From: Tanypteryx hageni
Taxonomy: Eukaryota; Arthropoda; Insecta; Odonata; Petaluridae
Length of the DNA: 64,000 nucleotides
Assembly (NCBI GenBank): GCA_028673005.1
Contig: CM054112.1
Span: 191,507,518 to 191,571,517, forward strand
Reading direction: 5' to 3'
Below the pieces are notes generated by a model, which did no database searches, was not told the origin of the DNA, and worked only from the letters and a program-made list of their open reading frames with translations. The position numbers were made by a program, and so were the translations under genes. Below are positions 9,300 to 21,600 of the stretch, piece by piece. How positions within the stretch are numbered: position 1 is the first letter of the stretch; the number at the start of each line of letters is the position of its first letter.

Positions 9300-10890
9300 A
9301 ACCCCTCCATTAGGCATCTGACATGGATTGATGTCTGTGACAGATTTTTTTGTTGATGCTCTAACTCAGAAACTATTACCGTAAATACCTGCGTATAGTG
9401 CACACCCTCGTATAACGCGCAGGGGGGTTTTCAGCCTCGTAATCTATTATTTTTCTATATACCCGTGTATATTGCGCACAGATTTTTTTTAGCGTTACCA
9501 TTCCAAAATAAAGTAGATGGTGTAATGTGTTCTAAGGCAATGATCGAATTATTGGTATTATGTATTGGTAACATAATTAAAGTGCAAAATGAAATTTTCG
9601 AATAACGTTCCAAAAGAATGTCAGCTAACTCAATCATTACATACTCTATGTTTACTTACAAGGTGATATTAGGATATACACAATAAATCGAATTATATTA
9701 ATTTCATAGTATGGCATATGACATTCTTTGAGCTAATAAAATGAAGGAATGACGATAATCCTATTTTTTACTTACATTTTTGTCACGCCTGAGGTGGACG
9801 GGTTCTCCCAACCTTCAGTTTTACCTTTATTAGAACACTCTGGAGTGCGTAAACACGATAGCAAATAACCATAATTAACTACAGACTAAGAATCAAGAAT
9901 AAATCACATATGAATGCTGAGAGAAAGGTAGGGAACGATAACTTTATTTAGTTCTACAAGAAGCATCAACTCCCAGCGAACTCAAAGGCATCAGCTGCCA
10001 TTGTTTCTAATTGTAAGTAGTACCAGTACCTCACCACCAGGCCGGGCGCCGATTCCAATAACAACATCAAAGAAGAATGGTCCAGTGACGAATAATTTCT
10101 TGGCTTTTAAAATGAATAAATACTGAATTCATTCTTTTCATATCTAATTAATGAATGTTTGTAGAATTAATTAATAAATTTTAACTATTATCTATCTTAC
10201 TTTTTGTAAAAATCACTAATAAAATTATGAATATATCTGGGCAGTAATTACTGTGCCGAAATTGTGGAAATATGGCGTCAAATGAAAATAGGAAGATTAT
10301 GTACCCTCGTATAACACGCATCCTAATTTTTAACTCAAATATTTCGAAAAAAAAGTGCGCATTATATGCGGGTATTTACGGTAATCAAGTCAATGAGAAA
10401 TTTTATAATTGACATTTTTGTTAAAGGGAAAAGAACTGATTAGTTTTTGGTAAAAAATCGGTCAACTGGAAGTGAGAGTTTACTCTTGTCACTTATCCAT
10501 TTTTTTTAAATATTTGATGAATGCAAAAATGTACTGGAATAAAAGTTCCAGGAAATTTAATTTTCTACAACCTTTGTTCGAAACATTTTTCCATATCATG
10601 CATTGTTTAAGAGATATTTTTAAAACTAATTTTTTAGCTGTCACCACCACACCACCTACCAGCGACTATTGTAAACACTTTACACCTAGTTACGTCTTAC
10701 AATTAGTAATGCTACTTTTTTCTTAATTGTTGGAGCTTCGTGGCTATATCCAATATCAGAAGGCTACGGTTTGAGTTTATTTCCATTCTTTTTCAAGTCT
10801 TTAAATTTTTCTTGCAGTTCCTTAAAATGTTTATTATCATTTAACCTATTTGGAATTTTTATAAATATTACAAGTATGGAGAAAGTCATG
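9300..10890. repeat. Dispersed repeat family, copy 1 (interrupted)
   Basis: The sequence on either side of the nested element (about 9300-9378 and 10,382-10,890) matches a continuous stretch at about 60,100-60,640, sharing GAACTGATTAGTTTTT-like, TAGCTGTCACCACCACACCA-like and TTGTTGGAGCTTCGTGGCTA blocks. A more diverged copy is at about 21,890-22,200. No coding content; type unknown. Confidence 0.7.
9379..10381. mobile_element. TA-flanked nonautonomous DNA transposon (1003 bp)
   Basis: Begins CCGTAAATACCTGCGTATAG and ends with the inverse, ...CGGGTATTTACGG, with further inner matches (CCCTCGTATAACGCGCA and its complement). Flanked by TA (9377-9378 and 10,382-10,383). The same surrounding repeat at about 60,170-60,185 reads straight through (AACTATTAATCAGGTC), giving the unoccupied site with a single TA. 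No transposase frame; presumably mobilised by a Tc1/mariner-pogo enzyme. Confidence 0.85.
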
Positions 10891-11109
10891 TGGTGGCCAC
10901 ATCAGATTTTTTTTACTAAAAAATTCCTTTTTTTTACTTTTGCTATTTATGTTGTCACTTTTTTACTCAATAAATCTTATAATCAATAAAATGGTCATGA
11001 CAAAATAATAATAGTTAAGCTTCTGATTAATTTTATATTGTAAGAAGGTGATTCGTCTATTTGATATCTATATCTGATCTTCATTTGTTGTGCATCATGA
11101 GCCTGATAT

Positions 11110-11528
11110 CATAACATCTGTTTCAGGGAATGAATTTGACAATTTCTATGAATCTGATGCAGAAGGCAAGGGATTTCATGATTTTTAGACTGAAATGTAG
11201 AAAAATACATTCTTGAATGTTTTTAAAATTTCCTTTGACCATTTTTGTAGTTTTCTATTGATCTTATATTGTTATTTTTTGAAATATTATTTCATTTATT
11301 AATAGAAAATTTTTTATTTTAAATAATCATTTTTACTAATCTTCGAAATAACTTCTGCTAAATAAATGGTAAACAGTTGAACAGCTGATTCCAAATGGCA
11401 GTCATCTACATCGAAAAATATGCTGGAGTTTATGGTTCACGTTTTATACCCAGTGTGTAAGATGACCCCAAGATTTAACAGGTTTTTTTAAGCTTCAAAG
11501 GTCAACTTGTAGACCAGCATATATGGTA
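11110..11528 (+). mobile_element. Possible pogo-like remnant (transposase tail and right end)
   Basis: The frame after 11,127 reads GNEFDNFYESDAEGKGFHDF then stop, resembling the acidic C-terminal tail of pogo/Tigger transposases. About 330 bases downstream, GGTCAACTTGTAGACCAGCA followed by TATATGGTA resembles a terminal repeat also seen at about 50,149-50,190. Weak evidence. Confidence 0.3.
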
Positions 11529-12450
11529 ATTAAAGTTGTGGATGTGCATTAAGTAGAACTCACAAAATTCATTTCAACTAAGAAGGGTAGCATAATAGAA
11601 GATTCAAGATATTGTAATTTTTGTTTCCTGACAGGTTACTGCCCTAATAGAGCAATAAATTGATTCTTATCGATTTTATTCTAATTCAGTGTTATCTTAT
11701 CACATTTTAACCTTTGTAACTACCAGATTTATTGAAATTTCAACGTAAGATTGAATAGCAGAAATTTTAAATTTTATTTCTGGTAATAGGGCCTGGTTAA
11801 GTGATTGTATGTCATTTTCACTCCCCTCAGAATTGGCAGTCTAGATTGATAACTATGGCCCAAATATGCCATTTGTATTGATTAAAAGGGATGCATTTAT
11901 ATGACAGATATGCAGCATTAATATTTTATGGCAATTTTCTCAAAAACTATGTTTGTATTCCATTTGAAAAATGTATATTACAAGAATATTTCCTTTTGTT
12001 CTGCTCGATAACTTCTGAAATGAAATGGATGTTGAAAAATTTTCAGACTTTTTCCTTCATCAATGACAGAATTACATCCAAAATTGTAATGCTAATATAT
12101 AATAACACCATATGTGTGCAAACAAATGTGTGGATTGAGCATCTTTCAAATCTGTTATTATGCATTCATCCTTACATTAATACTTTTTGAGTAATTAAAT
12201 AATTATGCAAAACCTACAACAATACTCAAGAATAACAGAAAACCTTCACTCAACAGGCTCCAACCAAGGATATATACTTGGGTGGACATGGATTAAAAAT
12301 TAAATGTGTAGATTGAAGGTGCTGAGGGAGAAAATCCTATTATAAGGAATTGACATTTTTTAAATTTATTCATTAAAAAAATAGAAAGGAATTTATTGTG
12401 CTTATTTTTAGAAACTCTTATCCATAATTATTTTCCATCTCATTTATTAG
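11529..12450. other. Upstream intron or flank of PPME1, no exon recognised
   Basis: I searched for the N-terminal hydrolase exon (LLLHGGG and DLRSHG-type motifs) and did not find it here or anywhere upstream in the window. One short open frame at 11,891-12,190 is AT-rich and motif-free. Confidence 0.4.
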
Positions 12451-12611
12451 TGATGTGGTAGCTGTAATAGATACTATATTGTATGAAGAAGGTCATAGGG
12501 AATCTCAGCCTATAATCTTAATTGGTCACAGTATGGGTGGAGCAGTAGCTGTTCATACTGCAACCAAGATCATTGCTTCAAGTCCTAATGACCCAGGAGA
12601 TCTTGGATATG
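12451..12611 (+). CDS. PPME1: PPME1 exon with catalytic serine
   Basis: Acceptor TTTATTAG precedes 12,451; donor G/GTAAGT follows 12,611. The frame DVVAVIDTILYEEGH..., PIILIGHSMGGAVAVHTATK holds the GxSxG nucleophile elbow, then IIASSPNDPGDLGYG. The exon starts with the last base of a codon and ends with the first base of the next. Confidence 0.95.
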
Positions 12612-15600
12612 GTAAGTATGACAAAATATATATAAATTGTTTATAAAAATTTGTCAGTACATACAGTACTTAAATGTCTGCATCATGTATCCTTAAGCAA
12701 ACGAAAGTTACCTTTAACCCATTAGTTTTTGACCAGACTTAAAACACCTACTTTTTCAAAAACAAACTTTTTATAGTGCTAAGGTACATATATGAATTGG
12801 ATATCCCATTTCATTGAAGTTACTTCTAACACCACAAGGGGCAGAAGCACCTAGCATGTATTTACTTGAACATTTAATGTTTGACAGCTGGTTTTGGAGG
12901 ATATATAACACATTTAAGGCTAGCACTTAAGTGTTATTCAAATTGAAATTGAAGAATTGCAGCCTTAATTAGATTAAAAAGTTATGGCTTATAATAATAC
13001 TAGCTGGCATGTGACACCATGCATCACAAGTAATTTCATTGTACTTCATATTAAGCATATTAATTTAAAAATTCAGACAACTATTAATATCATTTCAATT
13101 TATAAAAGTTTACTCAAAAACTTCTTGATAAACAATAGTTTTTATTATATTTTGTTTACTTGATAAAATGTTTTTGCGTCTTGCCTTCGTATTCTTGACA
13201 TGGCCACGTAGAGTTGTCCATGCACGAAAACTTGATTTTTCAATAGCAAACCAACGCGGTCAAAAGTTTGCCCCTGACTTTTCATTGGCACGTCGATTCC
13301 TTGTATAATTTCTTTGATAGTCTTGTCGATGGCATTCCCTCGTATTTGATGTCATCGGTTCCATATTGAGAAATGATAAGAATGTTTTTTGTCCAGAAGT
13401 TCACGGCTTTTTTAAGTAAAGTACCTAATTTAAATGTAATTGAATTTAATATTAATTTTACATGATTGATACACTCGTCGGCAAAATATTTTAAGGCTTA
13501 GTTTAATCTAAAAATGTTGGTTATTTCTGTTTCAGTAACTTAATAACTTAATATAAATATGAACAATTTTTTTTTAAATTTGCTTTAATTGAGTATTGAC
13601 TCGAAATTTTAATAATTTGTAATTAATAACAAAATATTTTTAATCGAAGATTGAAAGTGAATAAATTTATTTTTACCTATTATTTAAAAATTTACTTTCA
13701 CTTAAAAACAACCTGATAAATAATTTTTTACATTTTTAGTACTTTATTATGGAAAAGGTAAGGTATTATCATTATTATAAGATAAATAAAATCACATTTA
13801 AACATGGAAAGTTTAAAATAACGGCCTTCTGAAAAATGTTCACTAATATTAAAGATAATTTGTCGTAATATTATAAGAAGGAATAAAATAACATATTACC
13901 AAGTGTATTTTAAATGAATGAAATTCTGAGTATGTTCTCTATAAATAATGAAATCACTAAATATAAGTTGTCTAAGCTAATACATTAATTTATCTTTAGT
14001 TGAGAAATAGTTCTAATTTTTCATATAAATTATCACTATTATAAGAAGAAATAAAATTACCTTTTAATGTGTAAGGTTTAACGAAACGTCTTCTAGAAAC
14101 ATTCATCAATACTATAAATTCACTAAATATTTGTTAAATTATATTTTTTTATATCTTAAGTTCAGTCAACAGTTAAGGTAACTAAGGAAATTGTTTATAA
14201 ACATCCCAGTAGTCAAGGATCAAGGATGTTTGCATATAACTATATAGAGATAAGCGCCTTATTAATATAGTATGATAGCTACTTGTGCCTCACTCACCCA
14301 CTGACACAAAACTCTTAGATACTTCTAGAAGGGCTAGAAATCTGAAATTTGGCATGTAGGTAGGTTGAGTGGCACAACCGACGAGAAAAATCGAAAATCA
14401 CAAAAAAGTTCATATTTAAGGGGTGTTTTTAACCCCAATGTTCCATTTCTATACCCCATAAGAAAGCATGGGATTCAGTGCAAAGCTTTCTAAAAATGCA
14501 TTTTTAAATTACTTAAAATTGGGATACGAATTCGCGAATAGAATAGTTGTCTATGTGAAAAAATGGACTTCTTAATTTTTTAAGATAGAATTCAAATACT
14601 TATCGAATTAGTGTAAAAATCTGCTTTTAATCATAAAAAAGTGAATTTTTTCCTCTTTTCAACAATCAAAATCTTTAAATACTATAGCAATGACCTCAAT
14701 GCTCTCATCATCATCTACTTTTATGTTTACATTCAGATTATATGAGGATCAAATTTTATGTTACATTCTCTCTAAACTTATTTTTATTTTATCTCACTCA
14801 AGTTTGTGTAAACACAAACTTAAATTCCCCATAAAAAACATGGTCCACATGGCTTCTGGAGTTGAATGTGTTCATCTGACAATAAAACCATTAGTTGCCA
14901 GCATATCAAAATTAATCTCACATAATAAAATTAGATTCTTTTTATTACTAAAATATGAAAACATATTTTTGAGACATACTTTTACCAGCTACAGTTGAAC
15001 CCCTCTAATCCGGCAACCTTACCAAATTACGGGAGCTATGCAACCCTTAAGTTAACCTGAGTCTGTATCTTCATATCATTAAGTGTTTTATCATAGTAGA
15101 TATGAAAGTAGAAGAGTGAACTGCTCTTAATGTTATTTAAACATAATTAAAATAATAAAGTAATAAACAAAAAACATTTAAGGTGTGAAATGTACTTTAT
15201 TCTATAGTAAGCTGTACCTTAAATGCTCCTTTAATTCTGCTTCCAAAGTTATGTGTGTACATTTCGTATTCTTTCAAAATATTGGAAGGCGACATTAAAC
15301 AGATATTGCCAAAGATGACTTAGAAAATCAGCAACTGACGATTTTAACAGTTTCTCCATAATCTCAGTTTATTTGCACACTGATATTGCAAATAATTGAA
15401 AAGCACCACTATAAAAGCTGTTTGTCAAAGTAAAGATAGTGAAAAATAAGTGCAAGTTATGCTAGATAATCTTCCTATACAAATATTTCCTCTCTCTTCT
15501 CCCTTATATAATGCTTTTCACAAAGGTTTTTCTCCCATACAGTCGATGATGCAACAAGGTTCACTTCATAGAAGAAAATTTCCTTCAGGAAAGATAATAT

Positions 15601-18600
15601 TAGGATTAAGGAAGTGCATTGTTTGTTTAATAATAATAAGAAAAGAGACATTCTACAGCTCGAAGAATGCTGCTATATGTGCCAATTGCAAAATGAAATG
15701 TATCACATATCCAACAATGTGCAATTAAATTGTGAGCACAAAGTATATTCACAATGAAATAGTGCTAATCAAAATTATATAAATACTAGGGAGATGCCCA
15801 TTGAAATTCATTGGGAATGTCTTTTGTGAAATAAAAAATTAGCATAAATATACCTTGACTTTCTTTGGATGGCAAGAAAATAAACTTTCATTAAGGGAGT
15901 TATCGGATTGTGGAGATTCGACTATATAAGAGATGTGGTGATAAATGTTATTACATACTTTTGCAAGGCACACCTTAAGCATGTGTTCTGTAATATTTTT
16001 ATTTCATGGTGAAGGTATGTAATGTCGCTATCCCTCTGTTTAAGTCAAGAGTTATTTATAAATGAGATTTGCTTGTAGAACTTTTAGTGATCCTGAATTA
16101 ATCTACTACTTGTTTTCTTTGCATATATTTTCCTAATCAACATAATTAAGGAGGTCCAGATGACATCATGCCCAGGGATTATTCCCTTGAAAATCAGCAG
16201 GAAATCGATTTTGGAGGAATTGAAAGTAGTCATACTATACCAAGGTATTTTATTAGGATAAAGATACATATATAAGTTATCATTTATTACTTATTGTTTT
16301 TTATAATATTCTCATATAACATCATCTGAGGTTATTGAAAGTAAAAGTTGTATCATGCCACAATATTTTTTCTGAGTAGCAGTATAGCATGTATTCCTTA
16401 TTTCAGTGAATTGTCACTGTCAACCACCTTTTAGAACATTTTATTAAACAAAATTTATTAAAATTTTCTCTTTGTCTTTCTTGTTATAATTTACAGTAAG
16501 AATACTTGAGCTATGGAGCTGTACTTGGTAGGAATGGACTATTATTCAAGTGAAGTATGGAATCCTAGGGTTTAAAATTGTCATAAAAGATTTACTTTTA
16601 ATAGTAAATATAAATGTCTACCAACAGCGTGCCTGTGTTTTTTAGTGAGTTCATCAGTTGCATAATGTATCAGAGGCATGTATCAACTCATTTTTAGAGA
16701 AATTTATTTCTTTTATAGAATGAAATTAAACTTGAGAATTTGTCCAGGTGATTTCAATTAAGAATTTTTAATAGAAGCAAGAGTTTTTAGGCAAAATAAA
16801 TTAAATTTTGTAAATTATGCTTTTTTGATTCACAATTGACTTATTTGCTACATCTACATAAGAGATTTTCTATTGGAATATGTTTACCCCTAGGGATATG
16901 CCAAGAGTTTTGATTGGGTATCACTTCATCATTCATTCGATTCAAAAGTTGTGGTGTTAGGATTAAGAATAACATTATATAGCGGAAATATGCCAAAACT
17001 CTAAATTTTAAAATTTTCACTAAAAAGTGGAAATTACAATAAGTTTTTTATCTCTATTATGGAATCTTTCCACAAAGTGGTTCCTTCCCAAGTGGATTTT
17101 GATTATAAACATAGTTATCTATTTTAATATGAGTGTTATTCATTTCATTATCAATTTAAAATGTACTAATGGATTGGCGACCACTAAAAATATACACTTA
17201 ACGGGTACGCCAGCAAAAAAGGTTGCAGAGCCCTGATCTACAATATTTGACTATGAGCTTATTTTTTCGCTGTTATTCATATTCAGTATACTATATGATT
17301 AAGTTAGTTTTTACCTTGTTCCCTAATGAGAGCTATTTGCAGTGTACACATCACATGTAACCAAATGGTACTTATGGTTTTATCAATAGCTATAGAATGA
17401 ATTTAAGCATTTGGTTTTGCTAATAAAGGGAGGTGATTTATGGGAATTTCGGAGTTAGTTTTTACCTTGTTCCCTAATGAGAGCTATTTGCAGTGTACAC
17501 ATCACATGTAACCAAATGGTACTTATGGTTTTATCAATAGCTATAGAATGAATTTAAGCATTTGGTTTTGCTAATAAAGGGAGGTGATTTATGGGAATTT
17601 CGGAGATAGACTTGACGCTATAGTTTGATTGGCTAAACAGTTTAAAAGTATAGTGGAATCCCCGTTTAACATTTGCCTGGGGACAAGTTTTTTGTACCTT
17701 AAATGGGGCTAGTCTAAAATTGAAAGATTAAACGGTAGTTTATTAATATCAAATTATTATTAATTGAAACAAAAATATTAACAGTACAGATTAATTGAGA
17801 GGTAAGCTTCCTGTCAAGGTACAGGCTTTTTATATGGAATGAAGAAGTATGGAAAGGTGTACTCCATGTCGGAGTACACAGTTTACAGATGCTTTCTTTG
17901 AGATCGACAAATTTTAGTAAAATTCCTAATACCAAATTTCATCAAAATACGTCCAGCGGTTCGGAGTTGAAAAAGAGGTGTAAAATACATGTAGGTCTTC
18001 AAGTAAAGTGGTCGTTATTGTAGTCCGATTTTAACCAAAATTGGAATTGGTTGACCAATTTTAGTAAAACTTCCCACTACCAAATTTCATAAAAATATGT
18101 CCAGCGGTTCCCAAGTTGAAACAAGTACATTGTAAGCTACATGAAGGTCTTCATGTAAAGTGGTCATTATTGTAATCCAATTTTAATAAAAATTGGAATC
18201 GTCCGACAAATTTTAGTAAAACTCCCCAATACCAAATTTCATTAAAATATCTCCAGAGGTTCCCGAGTTGTAAAATCTTGAATTAATATTTTTTTGAATG
18301 AACAAAAGAAAATCGTAAAATTATGTAAACATGCTAATTTCCTTTTCTTTAAATTTATCATAAACCATAAGTTTTACTGGAAAAGTTATTTGACAAAAAT
18401 GTGTATTTAATTATTTTATTGAACTTTTGTTCGCTCAGATGAGTATTTAAGGAGATGCTTGCAAAATACATTGTAAAATACATGTAGGTCTTCATTTAAA
18501 GTGGTTGTTATTATGGTCCAATTTTTACCAAAATTGGAATTGTTCAACAAATTTTAGCAAAACCCCCGAATACCAAATTTCATTGAAGTACCTCCAGCAG

Positions 18601-21600
18601 TTCCTGAGTTTAAACATGCAGATGGATGGACAGAAATGACTTCCCCTATATGCATTCATTTCGTGCAAAGAACGCTTAAAAAATGGAAATTTCAGATACA
18701 CGTTGTAGATTCCAGTTGGCAAATCTGAAAAAGAAGAATGAGCCATGAGCGCTTTGGAACCGAAGTGTAAAAAAAATCCATGGTATTGTAATGACGTCAC
18801 TGCAACTTTCGTAACATACGTAAGAGATGACTTAAGGACTAAAGGTGGATTGAGAAAACACAGCTCAACAAAATATTAATAATTTGAGTTCATTTAATGT
18901 AACAATGCTGGTATGTAGTTGATGGATAGTGTGAATTATTATATTACAACTCCACTAAATAATATATTTTTGCATCGCATAATGTAAATGCACCTTAAAT
19001 CGAGGTGATGTCCGTCTAGGGACAAGAATTTTGTCCCTTAAATGCAGGCAATTCAAGAAATCAAGAAACACTAAATCAGGTAATATAATACATTATTTAT
19101 ATGGAGCTTTGGTTGGGGCCACAAAAAACAACCTTAAATGCAGAAAAACCTTAAATGGAGAAACCTTCAATCTGGTTTCCACTGTATCAGCTGTTTAGGT
19201 AAATAACTAACTTTTAGATATGCTCACTTTTGGAAGGTATCATTTCAAAATTACTCAGGAAAAAATATTTTCCCTTTATAATTTTAGCAGTAAGGTCAAG
19301 TAGACTAAGCTAAAAAGATAAAAAAGACTGGCATAGACCTTTTCAAATTATTTGATTTGCCAATTTTGCAAATCTAGATATAAACAAACATTCCTCCTAT
19401 CAGGCTTCTAAATGAAGAGGAAAAATTCTATTTTTCTGTGTGGACATATTTATATTACTTCATATTCCTTATTTTTATAATTCTTTGGCGAATATATCTG
19501 TTAATGTGTTGCAGTTTTTTATTAAATATATGCATACATTAAAATGTTTGTAAACTTTTGTTTTCTGCCTACAAATCATATTGCCAATTATAATACATAT
19601 TTATAATTCATGCAATGATATTCATAAATTAAACAGGATTTGTTTTTGAAAAAAATTACAAGATGTGTTAAATCACAAAAACCAAGTTAAGGCCGGACCA
19701 TAAATCATGCACAAAATTCACTAAAATGTAGTGACCGAATTATCCCTGTATGATAAGTGATTTGACAAAAATGTTAACCATATCAAGTGACACAATTATC
19801 GATGACAACAATGAAAGTCGTAGAAAAGGACACAGTAATTGTCAAAATCATTAGTTATACTGATATTTATTTGTTTGAACTATATTTAAATGCTTAAAAT
19901 TAGGTATTAGTCAGTTTTGAATATCTCATGCAGTTATTTTATTCAAAGCACAAACTTTTCAGAAAATTAATTTTTTTAATGATTGCTTTGCTTTTCTGTT
20001 CAGTTCGGATGCTACCGAAGAAGAGAAAAAGGAATCCCAAATTGAAGAAAAGAAATTTACCTCATTGCTAGAAAAACATAACAGAGTTAATCTTAACTTG
20101 TGTGGAGTTGCTGTCATTGATGTAGTAGAAGGAACGGCAATGGATGCTCTTGCTGGAATGCAAAGTCTTCTTCGGTCCCGTCCTCAGAAGTTCCCTTCTC
20201 TTCCTAATGCCATTGAATGGTGGTAGGTAATCACATTTTAACCCTTTAATGTGGCAATTAAAACAAAAAATTCTACCCTCAGTGGGTATTTATTTTTTGC
20301 ACTACCTGAGTTATATAATCATGCCCATAATAAAGTCATCTTCATGGTATATCATACTTGCTTGGATGGAACCTTTATTTAGTTAGTATTTGTACAGACC
20401 AAACATTCCCTAACAATAACAAATTTTAAAGACTATATTTTACTATTTATCTTAATGCAGTTTTTCCAACCTACAGCATTAAAGGTATATTTCAATGAAA
20501 AATTAACAAACAAAAAATTTTGCAATACATTTTTTCTCAAAATAAAATGTCTAATAATTAGTGAAATGTACTGTGTTCTAAATTTTCTCACAAGTTTTTC
20601 CATGTAAATAATAATACACAAGTATAATTCCTTTAAATGCCATTAAATTATATTTTCAGGATATCATTTATGGCAGCATTTCTCAACCTTTTATTAGTAC
20701 AACCCACCTAGACATTCAGAGTTTACCTGGAACCCACCTATCATTACTAATTTCTTGAAGCAGTAGATAGTGCATATGTGTCTGCAGAAGGTGCATTCTT
20801 TACTATCATGAGTTCTTTATATTATTGTAAAGTCATTAAAAATGGAAAATTTATCAAAATAAACTATTTAGAAATCTTTCCCCAACCCACCTCAAGTTCC
20901 TTTGTGATGCACCGGTTGAGAAACCCTGGTTTATGGGATTAAGTGAAGAGGAAAGCTATTTGGGAATCAAGATGCATTTTAACTATTCTCTACTTAAGAG
21001 CTAGTTACTGGCTAGGCTAGTTTTTTCCTTCATTTTTCTTGCAGCTAACAAGTAGAAGACCCTGGTTTCATTCCCGGCCATGGCAGAAGTTTTCTTTTGT
21101 TCTATAGAAAATGTTAACCTCTTTTGCCTTACATACCAAACTTCCATTTACACACTATAGATTTCTGCTATAGATGTTTTTCTCTAAAATTTTAGCTGAT
21201 TGTACATTTTATGTCATAGTATTGCTGCTCAATTTGTGCACATTTACATCGAAAAAATGTTGTACTATTACAATGAAACCAAGAGTTACAGGAACATCTT
21301 TCTTCTAACTCAATTTCATTAAAAATAAAATAACTGAATTTTAATTTTCCTTTTAGATTTGTTAAATATCATACTTGTTCTGTTACATTTTTTACATTCA
21401 TTCTTTATAGCTCTAATCTGTAATTATTTCTGTGAATACACTCAATTTCTTCATCTTTTTCACTCAACATACCTTCATGCAAGGTAACTACTATGAAACA
21501 AGCTGATGTTGTATATCATATATGTGGTAATGAGCATCTGCTGTTAAGTATTTAAGTCTTCTCTTTATAATTCCCACTTTGTACATAAAATTCAATTTTT

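Noticed and set aside
15450..15728. 92-codon frame with CIVC...CANCKMKC, resembling a zinc-binding transposase tail
   Set aside because: Cysteine spacing is loose and no other transposase motif accompanies it; it lies inside an element with Tigger-like ends.
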